DNA of 53,653 nt from Planctomycetaceae bacterium (GCA_021732415.1 JAKFVC010000108.1:1-53653), one strand, 5' to 3'. Positions 34,998 through 44,230 are shown, numbered from the stretch's first letter. Notes: a model not told the origin generated them from the sequence alone. Translations and numbers: made by a program.

Positions 34998-37490
34998 CTA
35001 CGGGAACGGTAGCTGCCACAAGCGTACTGTTCCATCGGCCCCGGCAGATACGGCCTGTCGACCCTGACCGACGAAGGCCACGCCCTGCACGGCACGCGTG
35101 TGACCACGTACAATTCCCTGCATTTCGCCAGTGGCGACGGACCAGATCCGTACGAGGCTCTCGGCGTCTCCCGTGAGCAACCGGGTGCCGTCGCGCGAAG
35201 CAGCCAGCGCCAGGATGGGATGGCTGATGCTGGCGAACTCGCGGGGCAGGGCGTCAATGTCCGTCCAGATCCGAACGATGCCGTCGTCACCCGCCGTAGC
35301 AAATCCCCCTTTGATCAGGCCCATTGCGCGTACCGATCCGGTTCCCGGAATGCGCACCGACCGCGGCTGCAGCGTGGCCAGGTCCCACTGTGTCAGTTGA
35401 TTTCCTCCGGCCAACAGTTGGCGACTCTCTGCAGAGAACACTAATGAGAGGACGGCCTGATGATCGGCGTTCTGAGGCTCGACCGGAAGTTGCTGTGATT
35501 CCCCGGACGCACGATTCCACAATCGAACTCCGTCTGCGTCGGCCGCAGCCAGCCACTTACCATCCGGCGAGTAAGCCAGGGCCGAAATGATCCGCGTATG
35601 ACCTTCGAGCCTGCGTACGGGGCCATCGACCTGATCCGGCTTTCGGCATTCGATGACGGTGGATTGAGGCAACGTCTTGTTCCCGCCGGCAGTCGCCACT
35701 TCATCACCATTTGGAGACACGGCCAGGCAACGGGCTGAGTAATCGAGATTCACAAATGTCGGCAGCGCCGCCTGCGTCGGTTCCCAGCGGACCAGGGCGC
35801 GATCTAGGCCCGCGGAGAAAATCACCGGTGGCTGAGTATTGGGAACCGTCACCACTCCAGTCACCATCTGTGTGTGATGTGTGTGCCGGTGAATTTCACC
35901 CACGAGGGCGATGCGCACCAACTGCGATTTCTGGTCAACCACCACGAACTGGTCGGGAACTAGCCGGCGCAGGTCCGTGGCGGAGACCGGCCGTACTCGG
36001 TAGTCGCCAGGGGGCAGCGACAGCGTCGTCGTATCTGGACCAAGCGTCAGGGGCCAATCGCGGCCATCTCGCTGCAGGATAACGTTGAGTGCTGGTTCAT
36101 CGCCCACGATCTCCACAGGCACGGGCTTCACGGCCGGTGGAACGGCGAACATCGCCCAGGTCCCGACACTGGCCGCCGTCAGCACTGCGGTACCGAACAT
36201 CGCCAGCAACCAGCGTCGTCGAACGAGTCCGTTTCGTAGTTCCACCGTGCGGCGTTCGCAGGCGTCCAGAACATTGACCACCTCGCTCATCGTGGCCGGG
36301 CGATCTGCAGGTTCGCGCGACATCATCCGACTGATGAGATCGCTCAACTCTGCCGGCAGATCGCAATTGATCTGGCAGGCCGCTTCGGGGGGACCTGACA
36401 GGACCGTCCACAACGCCCGGAGTCGGCGTTCTCCCACAAACGGAGCCCGTCCCGTCACCATCAGATACAACACACAACCCAGGCTGAAGATGTCGGTCCG
36501 CTGATCGAGGGGCAATCCCTTGGCCTGCTCCGGGGCGAGGTAGCCCGGCGTTCCGGAAATCAGGCCCTTGTCGCGGTGGCCGTCGCCATGGTCGATGGCC
36601 AGGCCGAAGTCCAAGATCTTCACCCGCCCCTGCGGCGTTTCCAGCCACAGATTGGCGGGCTTGATGTCGCAATGGATCAACCCCGCCGCATGGGCCGCCG
36701 CCAACCCCCGCGACGCATCACGAGCGATCTGGAGAAACTCACCGGCGGTCAGTGGTTCATCGACACGTTCCAATCGCTGTTGAACAGTCTCACCTTTCAG
36801 CAGCGGCATCACGATGCAGGGATTGCCGTGCAGCAATTCCACGGCGAAAATCGACACAATATTGTCATGCTCGACCGCGGCGGCCGCCTGGGCCTCCCGC
36901 ACCAATCGTTCCGACATACCGTCTTCCGCCAACCATTCGGGTTGCAGCACTTTGATGGCGACAGAACGGTTCAATAGAGGATCGAACCCGTGCAGTACGG
37001 TTCCCATGCCGCCACGCCCCAGCACGCCCCGGATTGCGTAGCGCCCCAGTTGACGGGGATGTTCGAGACCATCCTGCCCCGGGACATTGATCGACGGGGG
37101 TGAAGTCCGAGAGGCCCCCTCTCCGTTGGCCGCCGTCTGACATCCAGCAAACGTCACTGTCTCTTCGAAGGCGCTCGAAATTCGCTTGAATTGCGGGACC
37201 AGCAAATTCACTAATTCGTGCGGAACCTCACCCAATTCGGCTGCGGATGTGCCGCGCGGTGATTTGCGGAGTGCTCGAACCAATTCGTCTTCCGACTGCA
37301 GGGCGGCCATGTTGTGCTGGCATTTCAGACAGAATTGCAAATGGTCCTCGATGTCGCGCGAACGTTCCTCCTCGCTGCGACCGAGCAGAAAATGCTCCAA
37401 CTCGGTCAGCGGTATACAGGAACTGTCAGTGGACACGGTCGTCAGCTCCGTTGCGGTGACGAGGAACCCGTTTCCTCGTGACGCAAACAT
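34998..37490 (-). CDS. Transmembrane Ser/Thr protein kinase with anti-sigma-like zinc motif and WD40 sensor
   Basis: An 830-residue protein. Residues ~28-65 form a zinc anti-sigma-like segment with H50-x3-C54-x2-C57 (HLQFCLKC). The kinase spans ~150-411: P-loop GRGGMG (158-163), VAIK with Lys180, catalytic loop HCDIKPAN with Asp275, DFG at 294-296, APE-like APEQ at 319. HRD is HCD, so a regulatory Arg is missing while the catalytic Asp is kept; it should be active. A TM helix is at ~427-450. Outside it, a short PEGA-like beta region and then WD40 repeats follow to the end. It is encoded 68 bp after the ECF sigma gene. The zinc motif suggests it binds that sigma factor and links WD40 sensing outside the membrane to transcription. 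Confidence 0.92.
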   Translation of the reverse strand: MFASRGNGFLVTATELTTVSTDSSCIPLTELEHFLLGRSEEERSRDIEDHLQFCLKCQHNMAALQSEDELVRALRKSPRGTSAAELGEVPHELVNLLVPQFKRISSAFEETVTFAGCQTAANGEGASRTSPPSINVPGQDGLEHPRQLGRYAIRGVLGRGGMGTVLHGFDPLLNRSVAIKVLQPEWLAEDGMSERLVREAQAAAAVEHDNIVSIFAVELLHGNPCIVMPLLKGETVQQRLERVDEPLTAGEFLQIARDASRGLAAAHAAGLIHCDIKPANLWLETPQGRVKILDFGLAIDHGDGHRDKGLISGTPGYLAPEQAKGLPLDQRTDIFSLGCVLYLMVTGRAPFVGERRLRALWTVLSGPPEAACQINCDLPAELSDLISRMMSREPADRPATMSEVVNVLDACERRTVELRNGLVRRRWLLAMFGTAVLTAASVGTWAMFAVPPAVKPVPVEIVGDEPALNVILQRDGRDWPLTLGPDTTTLSLPPGDYRVRPVSATDLRRLVPDQFVVVDQKSQLVRIALVGEIHRHTHHTQMVTGVVTVPNTQPPVIFSAGLDRALVRWEPTQAALPTFVNLDYSARCLAVSPNGDEVATAGGNKTLPQSTVIECRKPDQVDGPVRRLEGHTRIISALAYSPDGKWLAAADADGVRLWNRASGESQQLPVEPQNADHQAVLSLVFSAESRQLLAGGNQLTQWDLATLQPRSVRIPGTGSVRAMGLIKGGFATAGDDGIVRIWTDIDALPREFASISHPILALAASRDGTRLLTGDAESLVRIWSVATGEMQGIVRGHTRAVQGVAFVGQGRQAVSAGADGTVRLWQLPFP

Positions 37491-37558
37491 TACACGCAGC
37501 CGCCCCGAAACCTGTCACGCAATTTTGCGATTTCGAAAAGAATCCGAAAGATTCGCGT

Positions 37559-38131
37559 TCAGCAGTCCAGAAACCCACGGAGCTCCTGCCGCAAATGCCG
37601 CAGCACGCGAGATTTGGCCAGGTAGACGGCGTTCTCGGTGATTTCCAGTTCCAACGCGACTTCTGCGGCCGGGCGGTCATTCACGACAAATTCCCAGCAC
37701 GCCTTCCAGGTGTTGGGCTCAAAATGCTCCTGCATCAGCGCGAGTGCCCGGCGTACAAGCTGCGCGCGGTACTCGTCTTCGTCCAATTGCAGTCGGGGGT
37801 CCGTATCGGGGATCAAATCGGAATCGAGGGCTTCGGAGCGGCTTGAGAACTGGCTTTTGCGCTGTCGCAGCTGGTTGCGCCAGGCATTCATCATGACAGT
37901 CTTGAGCCAGGCGCGAAAACTGCGAGACGGGTCATAGCGAAACTCAGGCAGCTTTTCGTAGAGCAACATGAAGACAGTCTGTGTGAGATCAGCAGCATCG
38001 GCATCCGACAACCCGATTCGCCGACACCACGCCAGCAGTAACGGCGTGTACAACTCAACGAAACGGCCCCAGGCACCGGCATCTGCCCCGCGGGCCAGTC
38101 GATCAATCAAAGTCAACGATGTGGTATTCAC
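37559..38131 (-). CDS. ECF RNA polymerase sigma factor
   Basis: A 190-residue protein starting MNTTSLTLIDRLARGAD. Region 2 includes WGRFVELYTPLLLAWCRRIG, DADAADLTQTVFMLLYEKL and FRAWLKTVMMNAWRN (regions 2.1-2.4); region 4 is near the C-terminus (NDRPAAEVALELEITENAVY then LAKSRVLRHLRQELRG), a helix-turn-helix for -35 recognition. No region 1.1 or 3 is present, as expected of ECF factors. It is the first gene of the minus-strand run with the kinase and the WD40-caspase protein. Planctomycete ECF groups linked to Ser/Thr kinases are known. The 478-bp gap to the divergent ATPase gene should contain its promoter, possibly autoregulated. Confidence 0.93.
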   Translation of the reverse strand: MNTTSLTLIDRLARGADAGAWGRFVELYTPLLLAWCRRIGLSDADAADLTQTVFMLLYEKLPEFRYDPSRSFRAWLKTVMMNAWRNQLRQRKSQFSSRSEALDSDLIPDTDPRLQLDEDEYRAQLVRRALALMQEHFEPNTWKACWEFVVNDRPAAEVALELEITENAVYLAKSRVLRHLRQELRGFLDC

Positions 38132-38349
38132 CAGAAGTCGTTTCGAAAACGCGGACCGTCGAGCATCTTGATCCCGGGCACGCTCAGCAATGAGACATTT
38201 GATGCGGATAGGCTCCGCAGAAACCTGATTGCAATTTGTATGCGATCAGGAATGATTCTGACACCAATGAGTACCAAATTGATAGCTACATGACAGTGGG
38301 ATGGCCGTCCCGGCCGCTAGCCATAATGATGCCTGCACGTGATTCGCGG

Positions 38350-38379
38350 GGTGGCACAGGTTCTTGAATCTGTGCCACC
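38350..38379. repeat. Short inverted repeat in the divergent intergenic region
   Basis: GGTGGCACAGGTT (38350-38362) and AATCTGTGCCACC (38367-38379) pair along 13 bp with one mismatch around a 4-nt loop. The same GGTGGCACAGGTT block is part of the palindromic element at 9691-9948. The rest of 38132-38610 shows no gene and must carry the two divergent promoters. Confidence 0.6.
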
Positions 38380-38610
38380 ACCGGCTGTGAATCTGCCGGA
38401 CGGTTCGAGGGCGCACATCATTTCGAGATCGCGTGTGAGCTGCGTGGATCGCTAGAATTTGCCTCTCGGAAATCTTCTTGAGCAGCCCCGACCCCTGGAT
38501 TTGTCCATGTTTCGTGATTTCGCTGGCTGCGGCCGCGTGCTGTAGAACTGAGTCGGCAGCGTGGGATTTCTGCGGGATTTTCGCGGGACACTGCTGTCGA
38601 CTCTTTCGGA

Positions 38611-40317
38611 ATGGGGTGCAGCATGTTGCTTGAGCTCGTGAATCTGGCTGATGTGGCGCGTGGGATGGGACCTCAAGATCCTCGGTCGGGGAAGGGTGGG
38701 GGTCCGTCGCTTAAGGTAAGGCCGCCTGCTCCGCAGGTCGAGCAGACTTCTGGTGTCGCGAAGGCTGGTGTCGCGAAGACAGGGCGGGATGGTGGGAATG
38801 TCCGCGGGGAAGCGGTGAGCGACCGGTGTGGCAGCGGGGCGCGGTTGGATCGGCGGGCGGAGTTGGTCAAGCTGGCTCAGCCGTTGCTGGACCAAGGATT
38901 GCCGGAATCCGAGGTGCATGCGGCTCTGCAAGAGTTTGTGCAGCACAAGGAGTGGGGATACCTGTCGCCGGTGACTCTGGAGGGGATTGTCGAATCGGCG
39001 CTGGATGCGTTGGTGGACGCGGAAATGGATGAGGATGTTACGCAGCAGAGGGTGAGCCTGGTGCCGGAGTTGGATGAGTTGCTGGAGGTTTCGCTGGCGG
39101 ACATCACTCCTGAGCCGGTGCGCTGGTTGTGGCCGGGGAAGATTCCGCTCAATAAGGTGACCGTGATTTATGGTGAGGCGGGGATTGGCAAGACCTCGCT
39201 GGGGCTCGACCTGGCGGCTCGGGTGTCGGCTGGGATTAGCTGGCCGGATGGGTCTGGGGCTCCGGAGGCGGGGCGCGTGCTGATGGTGAATGGCGAGGAT
39301 TCTGTGGGGGACTCGATCTGCCCGCGGCTGACGAGTAGCGGGGCCAACCTCAAGAACATTTCGGTCATTGCAGGGATGCAGCCAAATGGCACGCGCTCTG
39401 GCTGTTCGATTAATCAGCCGCTGGGCGTTAGCCCCCGGTTTGGGCAACAATCGACTCCAATTTCCGAAGAACCGGACGCTAACGCGTACCGGCTGATTGG
39501 CCAGGACGCAATGCGAGTGCCATCTGGCATGCAGCCGCCGGCGACGAACGGTTCGCCGGGAGCGACTGCGGAGCGAGGGACAACTGGGACGCGGGGGTTT
39601 GATCTGGGGCGCGATCTGCCGGTGTTGCGGTCGCGGATTGAAACGTTGGGGAATGTGCGGCTCGTGATCATCGATCCGTTGGAAGCGTACCTCGGTAAGA
39701 TCGGATCGAATCGGGTGAAGCTGCGGGAGCTGGTGGCCTCGTTGACGAAACTGGCGGCTGATTGTGGCGTGGCGATCGTGGTGATTTCGGCGGCGTCCAA
39801 GTGTGAGCTGCCGGTGAAGCATGTGTGGCGGGTGGACTGCGAGGTGCTCGATGGGACAGCTCGCTGCTGGGTGCCCGTGAGGCATAACTGCGGTGCTTTG
39901 CCTGATGGACTGGCCTTCCGGATTACTGACGTCGGAGTGGCCTGGCAGCCGGGACGTGAGGCTCCGACTGAGTCTCGGGTGCGCGGGACCTCGGCCCGGC
40001 AGGCGCGTTGCCGGCAACTGCAGGAGCAGGCCGCCTGGTTGCGGGACTTTCTGTCAGGGGAACCTCGTCCGGCGAAAGAGGTGCTCGCGGCGGCCGGAGC
40101 CGCAGGTTGGTCGACCGGGCAGATTAAGCGTGCGAAATGGGAACTGGGGATACGGTGTTATAAAGAATCGGCTGCCAAGGGGCGGTGGTTCTGGGACGCC
40201 TTGAAGGGTGAAGAGAGAAGGGTGAAGGGTGAAGAAGTCGAAGAGTTCAAAGAAGTCGAAGGGGTTAAAGAGTTCAAAGAAGTCTCGTTGCCAGGGCGCC
40301 TGCGGCGAGAGGGCTGA
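38611..40317 (+). CDS. P-loop (RepA/RecA-like) ATPase carrying an in-frame palindromic insertion
   Basis: A 568-residue protein; the intact counterpart of the fragment at 1-303. The N-terminal ~130 residues hold a short repeat (SGVAKAGVAKTG) and a helical region. The RecA-like ATPase core follows: NKVTVIYGEAGIGKTSLGLD carries Walker A (GEAGIGKTS), RVLMVNGEDS is next, and VRLVIIDPLEAYL is Walker B. Such proteins resemble hexameric RepA-like helicases or the AAA proteins of mobile DNA. Bases 39376-39534 are a long palindrome translated as part of the protein (roughly residues 256-308), inserted before FDLGRDLPVLRSRIE. The C-terminal tail is a charged low-complexity repeat (EEFKEVEGVKEFKEV). The start at 38611 is the first ATG; a second is four codons on. 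Confidence 0.8.
   Translation: MGCSMLLELVNLADVARGMGPQDPRSGKGGGPSLKVRPPAPQVEQTSGVAKAGVAKTGRDGGNVRGEAVSDRCGSGARLDRRAELVKLAQPLLDQGLPESEVHAALQEFVQHKEWGYLSPVTLEGIVESALDALVDAEMDEDVTQQRVSLVPELDELLEVSLADITPEPVRWLWPGKIPLNKVTVIYGEAGIGKTSLGLDLAARVSAGISWPDGSGAPEAGRVLMVNGEDSVGDSICPRLTSSGANLKNISVIAGMQPNGTRSGCSINQPLGVSPRFGQQSTPISEEPDANAYRLIGQDAMRVPSGMQPPATNGSPGATAERGTTGTRGFDLGRDLPVLRSRIETLGNVRLVIIDPLEAYLGKIGSNRVKLRELVASLTKLAADCGVAIVVISAASKCELPVKHVWRVDCEVLDGTARCWVPVRHNCGALPDGLAFRITDVGVAWQPGREAPTESRVRGTSARQARCRQLQEQAAWLRDFLSGEPRPAKEVLAAAGAAGWSTGQIKRAKWELGIRCYKESAAKGRWFWDALKGEERRVKGEEVEEFKEVEGVKEFKEVSLPGRLRREG
39376..39534. repeat. Long inverted repeat inside the ATPase gene
   Basis: Arms 39376-39440 and 39470-39534 (65 bp each) are imperfect inverted repeats. 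The best-paired parts are ATCAGCCGCTGGGCGTTAGC against its complement near 39475-39495 and the outer GCCAAATGGCAC against GTGCCATCTGGC. The block has REP-like features and adds about 53 codons without breaking the frame. Confidence 0.7.
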
Positions 40318-40330
40318 ATGGAGTCAAGTA

Positions 40331-40528
40331 GGTCCGAGCAACAATGTGATCTATACTTCGTCGCCCTTTAATGGCGACGCGACTCAAGCCGGCGTGGAAG
40401 CGCTGTTGGAGAAGATCTACTACCGAACCAAGGGAACGCCCGGCGCCACACGCAAGCTCGAATTCAGTTTGAGTGGACTCGCAAATGGCCAATCCAGCAA
40501 GACTATGAAAAACGTGGTGTTGAATTGA
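40331..40528 (+). pseudogene. Remnant of a cadherin-like repeat protein (C-terminal piece)
   Basis: In a frame that overlaps the ATPase tail but is protein-like only from about 40331, the translation reads NNVIYTSSPFNGDATQAGVE then ALLEKIYYRTKGTPGATRKL then EFSLSGLANGQSSKTMKN. The 'EALLxxIxYRxxxxTPGATRxLxFSL' pattern resembles the repeats of giant planctomycete cadherin-like surface proteins. No start or remaining domains are present, so this is a fossil. The 148 bp up to the next gene (40529-40676) contain nothing I can name. Confidence 0.45.
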
Positions 40529-40676
40529 GAAGCGAAGAAAGGCAGTCGAAAACAGAAGGCACTATCATGTCCAGTAAGGAACTTCCGGCATCTTTGACGT
40601 ACCTGCACTGTGATCTCTGCACATGATGCAGCGCTGTCGATTTCGCCTTCCATTATACGCGTGTTTGCGATCCGTA

Positions 40677-43600
40677 TTACTCCTCAAAGATTTGATAGGG
40701 GCGGACCATCACGTTGGGATGGACTTCGTGCGACAATGGCAGCCGGGGGCGAAAATCGAATGGATCCTTCGATTTGATGAGAATTCGTTCGACGTCCAAC
40801 GCAGGAAATTGACTGGATTCAAACGGAGAATGCCAACCCATAGCCTGTTTGATCTCGTCGCCGGAAGTTTCGGGGGGAGGCCTTCCTATAAAGGGTGCTG
40901 CAGGTGCGGGATTGATAGTCCCCCCTGGAGATTTGCGAAGATGCACGGCAAATTGCAATGGCATCGGGGCTTGGGATTGGAACTCGAAGCAGATGACGTA
41001 TTCCTTGCCGGGGAGTATCCGGCCACCTTCATAACGTTGGAAGACAAACGTGTTGTGTTCCACGACTGAGACCTCGGGAATTCTCAGATTGCGATCCGAC
41101 CAATAGTTCTTAAAGTTTTCGATTGGGCCTTCCGGGCTGTCGATCATCCAACTTGCCAGGCCCTGTTGCGAGTGGAAGCTCCAATGCAGATCGGCCGGGC
41201 TGTCCAAAGGTGAGGTGAACCGAATTCCGTCAAATCCCGTCTTCGTCGTATTCAACTTCACTTCCTGCCATCTGGCCGAGGAATCTCCGACATCGACATT
41301 GATCTTGGGAAAGCCGGGTGTGGCAGTTTTCAGGAACGTCCGCCATTCGCGAGATTCCTTCTGATCGGTGACCAGGAGATATCGTAATTGCCGAACGGCA
41401 TCGTGTGCCGCGGCTGGGGGCGTTGCCGAACTCGTTCCAGAGGTTGTTTGAGGGGGCATCTGTTGCGGCTGTTTTAACAGCGAATCCAAGTCGGAAGTGT
41501 CCCACACTAGCGCATGAGTGTCCTCATTCGCAATGGCTTGGATGGGTTTGTTGTTGGCATCTCGCTCCCAACGGGTCGAGTCTTGATCTAAGCCCGTCGT
41601 CACGAGAAAACGGCCGTCGCTACTGAACGCTAATCGATCGTGCGTCGTCAGAAGGTAGCGGATGGCACGCTGTTGCGCGAGATGCCAGAAAGCAACAGTC
41701 CCGGCGCCAATGCCAGCGACCACTCGTCCGTCTGGGCTGAAGGCGACATCTTTGACCGCATGGGTGACTGGTGCCTCAGTCTTCAGGCGGACGGGTTGAT
41801 CGTCCTTGCCCAGTGTCCAGACAAAGATGTCTCCCTCCACATTGCCTGCTCCGGCCAACTGACGGCCATCCGGGGAGAACGCGAAGCATTCTATGTTCGC
41901 CGTATGTCCTGTCAGTCGATGGACGATCTTACGTTGCTTCGTGTCCCAGATGTGAATCGGCTGATTCTCGCCGACAAATGCCACTTGCGGACCCGTCGGA
42001 GAGCACCTGGCGCGAAGCACATTGACCTTGTCAGTGGGGACGCGTTCCACCAGTTGTCCAGTTTCGACATCGAACAGCACCACGATCCCTCTTCCCTTTT
42101 GGAAGATCGATGTCTGCCCCGGCAATTTCTCACGGGTCACGACCGCGAGAAGCTTACCATCTGAGTTAAATGAAGTGGACTCAACGTTCTGCAATTCTCC
42201 CTGCATCCTTCTCAGAATACTTCCCGTCGCCAGATCCCACAGGAGCAGCGAGCTATTCAAGCCGTTCTCACAAAACAGGACACTGCGCCCGTTGGGATGG
42301 AAGATTGCCGACGTGACATTGGCGGAATGATTGTACAAAACATGCACCGAGCGGGCGAGTTCCAGTCCTGATTCAGCAGACCAGACACGCATTGTTCCGT
42401 CTGAGGACGCGCCTGCCACAATGGATCGCCCGGGACAGAAGGAAATGGAATTCGGCGGGTCATCCTTGTAGTTCCTAAGCCAATTTATGGGAACGGCCGT
42501 CATCTCGGCCGGAATCCAGGAGAATATCGGTTCAAAATGGGGATTGTACCCCTTCGTGCGCATAGGCGCTCCAAACTTTTTGGGCTTCAGCCAGTTGAGC
42601 AACGGCTGGACCTCATCCAATTGAATGATGAGATATCCGGCGTAGGTGAAGAGTCCCAACACCAGTCCGATCCGCGCAACCTGACGCAAAGCACTTCGTG
42701 TTCGACTCGCTGGCTGCGGTTGACTAACATTCGCCCCTCGTGATTCAGCAGCGATTAATCGTGCGTGCAGGGCGTCGCGTTGCTGAGTTAAACCTTGTAC
42801 CTTGCGGTCCAGATCTGATTGCCGTGCCTTGATCTGGTCAAGTTGCCGCTGTTGATTCGCAATACTCGCGGCCAGCGTCGCGCTGTCTCGTTGAACGCCG
42901 TCAGAGGTCGCGGGGCGATCAGCCTGCAGTTGCAAATCCCGCAGAATTTCCTCGCCCTCCTTGGCGACTCGATTCAGATCTCGCAAGCGGCGTTGCATTT
43001 CGACCAGAACACCGTCCACGGCAGCTTGTGTATCCTTGAGCCGCTGTGGATTCTCCGGTGCAGCGAGCCCCAGACGACGTAATACCCCTTTATATACGCT
43101 ATACCAGTAACGGGATTGCGCGGCCTCGAAAAGCCCATCTGGCAATTGTGGATCAGCCTCCAGTTCCTGGAACTCGAAAGGCGCGGCACTGCCGGCCAAC
43201 TGTCCTGGTGCGAAAACTGATGGATTCCCGCTTACCGAGACGCCACGGTTTTCTACGGTGACCTGTGACGCAACCAAGGATTGAATCGCTGCAAGTGCTT
43301 CTGCTGCGGAACGGAACGGCGGCAATTGTCCACTGCCCTCTAACCGCTCCATAATCTCGTTGCAGGCCGCCGTCCGCGTCGCTGTCGCCTCGGGCGATTC
43401 CTCGGGGGCAGATAATAGCGGCAATCGTCTCAGCAATAGCCCGGCACTCAAGAGATCGGCATTGATCTGCGGTAGCTCAGGCGATGCTGACTCAGTGGGG
43501 TTTGTGTCCGCCCCGAGCTGAACCGCGGCCTGCAAATCTGACAGGACGATACGCGACCCCGTCCGATCGAATAGCACGTTGCGAGCATGCAGGTTTCCGT

Positions 43601-44030
43601 GGCGCATCCCGAGTGACTCAGTAGCTGCCAGCCCTTGAAGGATTTGATCTGCAATGTTCAATGCCGCTGCTTCGGAGAATCGTTCGCCGTGGATGAGGCG
43701 TTCTTCGAGAGAAATTCCATCAATAAACTCCCGTGCGCAAAAACAATGGGGTCCCTCCTGGCCCACGTAATAGATTCTCGCAATATTGGGGTGCAGAATT
43801 TTCGCGGCCGCCGCAGCCTGAGAAAAAAAATGCCTGGCCCGCGACGAATCACCGGCCAGTTCGGCATTGAGGAGCTTGATCGCGACCTTGCGATCCAACT
43901 CCTGGTCGTGCACTTCATAAACCGCGCTAGACTGCCCGCGACCGATCAATCGCAAGAGCTGAAATTGCTTCAAACGCTCGACAGGCAGCGGATTCGCAGG
44001 CGTTTCATGAGTCATGGCAACTGAGCCCAT
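40677..44030 (-). CDS. Membrane pseudokinase with coiled coil and WD40 repeats
   Basis: A 1117-residue protein; start at ATG 44030 or the nearby ATG 44015. A kinase-like domain covers ~22-250: glycine loop IGRGQSSAVYEV, VAIK with Lys52. The catalytic loop is MRHGNLHARN (HRD to H144-G-N146, the following Lys to His148, Asn151 kept) and DFG is SDLQ (165-167). The catalytic Asp is lost and the DFG altered, so it should not phosphorylate. A coiled coil (~330-430) and a TM helix (~452-470) follow, then WD40 repeats to ~880 and a C-terminal beta domain. It has the same order as the active kinase at 46934-51793 and is probably a duplicated partner or regulator. Repeat copy D separates it from the upstream gene. 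Confidence 0.88.
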   Translation of the reverse strand: MGSVAMTHETPANPLPVERLKQFQLLRLIGRGQSSAVYEVHDQELDRKVAIKLLNAELAGDSSRARHFFSQAAAAAKILHPNIARIYYVGQEGPHCFCAREFIDGISLEERLIHGERFSEAAALNIADQILQGLAATESLGMRHGNLHARNVLFDRTGSRIVLSDLQAAVQLGADTNPTESASPELPQINADLLSAGLLLRRLPLLSAPEESPEATATRTAACNEIMERLEGSGQLPPFRSAAEALAAIQSLVASQVTVENRGVSVSGNPSVFAPGQLAGSAAPFEFQELEADPQLPDGLFEAAQSRYWYSVYKGVLRRLGLAAPENPQRLKDTQAAVDGVLVEMQRRLRDLNRVAKEGEEILRDLQLQADRPATSDGVQRDSATLAASIANQQRQLDQIKARQSDLDRKVQGLTQQRDALHARLIAAESRGANVSQPQPASRTRSALRQVARIGLVLGLFTYAGYLIIQLDEVQPLLNWLKPKKFGAPMRTKGYNPHFEPIFSWIPAEMTAVPINWLRNYKDDPPNSISFCPGRSIVAGASSDGTMRVWSAESGLELARSVHVLYNHSANVTSAIFHPNGRSVLFCENGLNSSLLLWDLATGSILRRMQGELQNVESTSFNSDGKLLAVVTREKLPGQTSIFQKGRGIVVLFDVETGQLVERVPTDKVNVLRARCSPTGPQVAFVGENQPIHIWDTKQRKIVHRLTGHTANIECFAFSPDGRQLAGAGNVEGDIFVWTLGKDDQPVRLKTEAPVTHAVKDVAFSPDGRVVAGIGAGTVAFWHLAQQRAIRYLLTTHDRLAFSSDGRFLVTTGLDQDSTRWERDANNKPIQAIANEDTHALVWDTSDLDSLLKQPQQMPPQTTSGTSSATPPAAAHDAVRQLRYLLVTDQKESREWRTFLKTATPGFPKINVDVGDSSARWQEVKLNTTKTGFDGIRFTSPLDSPADLHWSFHSQQGLASWMIDSPEGPIENFKNYWSDRNLRIPEVSVVEHNTFVFQRYEGGRILPGKEYVICFEFQSQAPMPLQFAVHLRKSPGGTINPAPAAPFIGRPPPETSGDEIKQAMGWHSPFESSQFPALDVERILIKSKDPFDFRPRLPLSHEVHPNVMVRPYQIFEE

Positions 44031-44055
44031 TTAATGTTGAGTATGAAATGCAAAC

Positions 44056-44230
44056 TAGAGCGGTTTCACTTAAAGCTTATGTAAAGGAAACGCGTTTGAG
44101 AGTATGAGGGTGTGAGAGTTTCGGAGTAAGAGGGCCGGAATTCCATTGGACGTTTCTTTACTCTCATACCCTCGCACACTGGTACTCTCATACTTTCAGT
44201 TGGCGCAAAAGTGTTGTTAATGTGCTATAA
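44056..44230. repeat. Dispersed palindromic repeat family, copy D
   Basis: TAGAGCGGTTTCACTTAA, then GAGAGTATGAGGGTGTGAGA, a centre CCGGAATTCCATTGGACG, then CTCTCATACCCTCGCACACT, CTTTCAGTTGGCGCAAA and TTAATGTGCTATAA. It is closest to copy C (22606-22780) and fills most of the gap between the TPR-like gene and the pseudokinase gene. Confidence 0.85.

Noticed and set aside
38452-40017. 521-codon open frame on the minus strand opposite the P-loop ATPase
   Set aside because: Composition is dominated by Arg, Pro, His and Gln with no fold-like pattern, while the plus strand carries Walker motifs.
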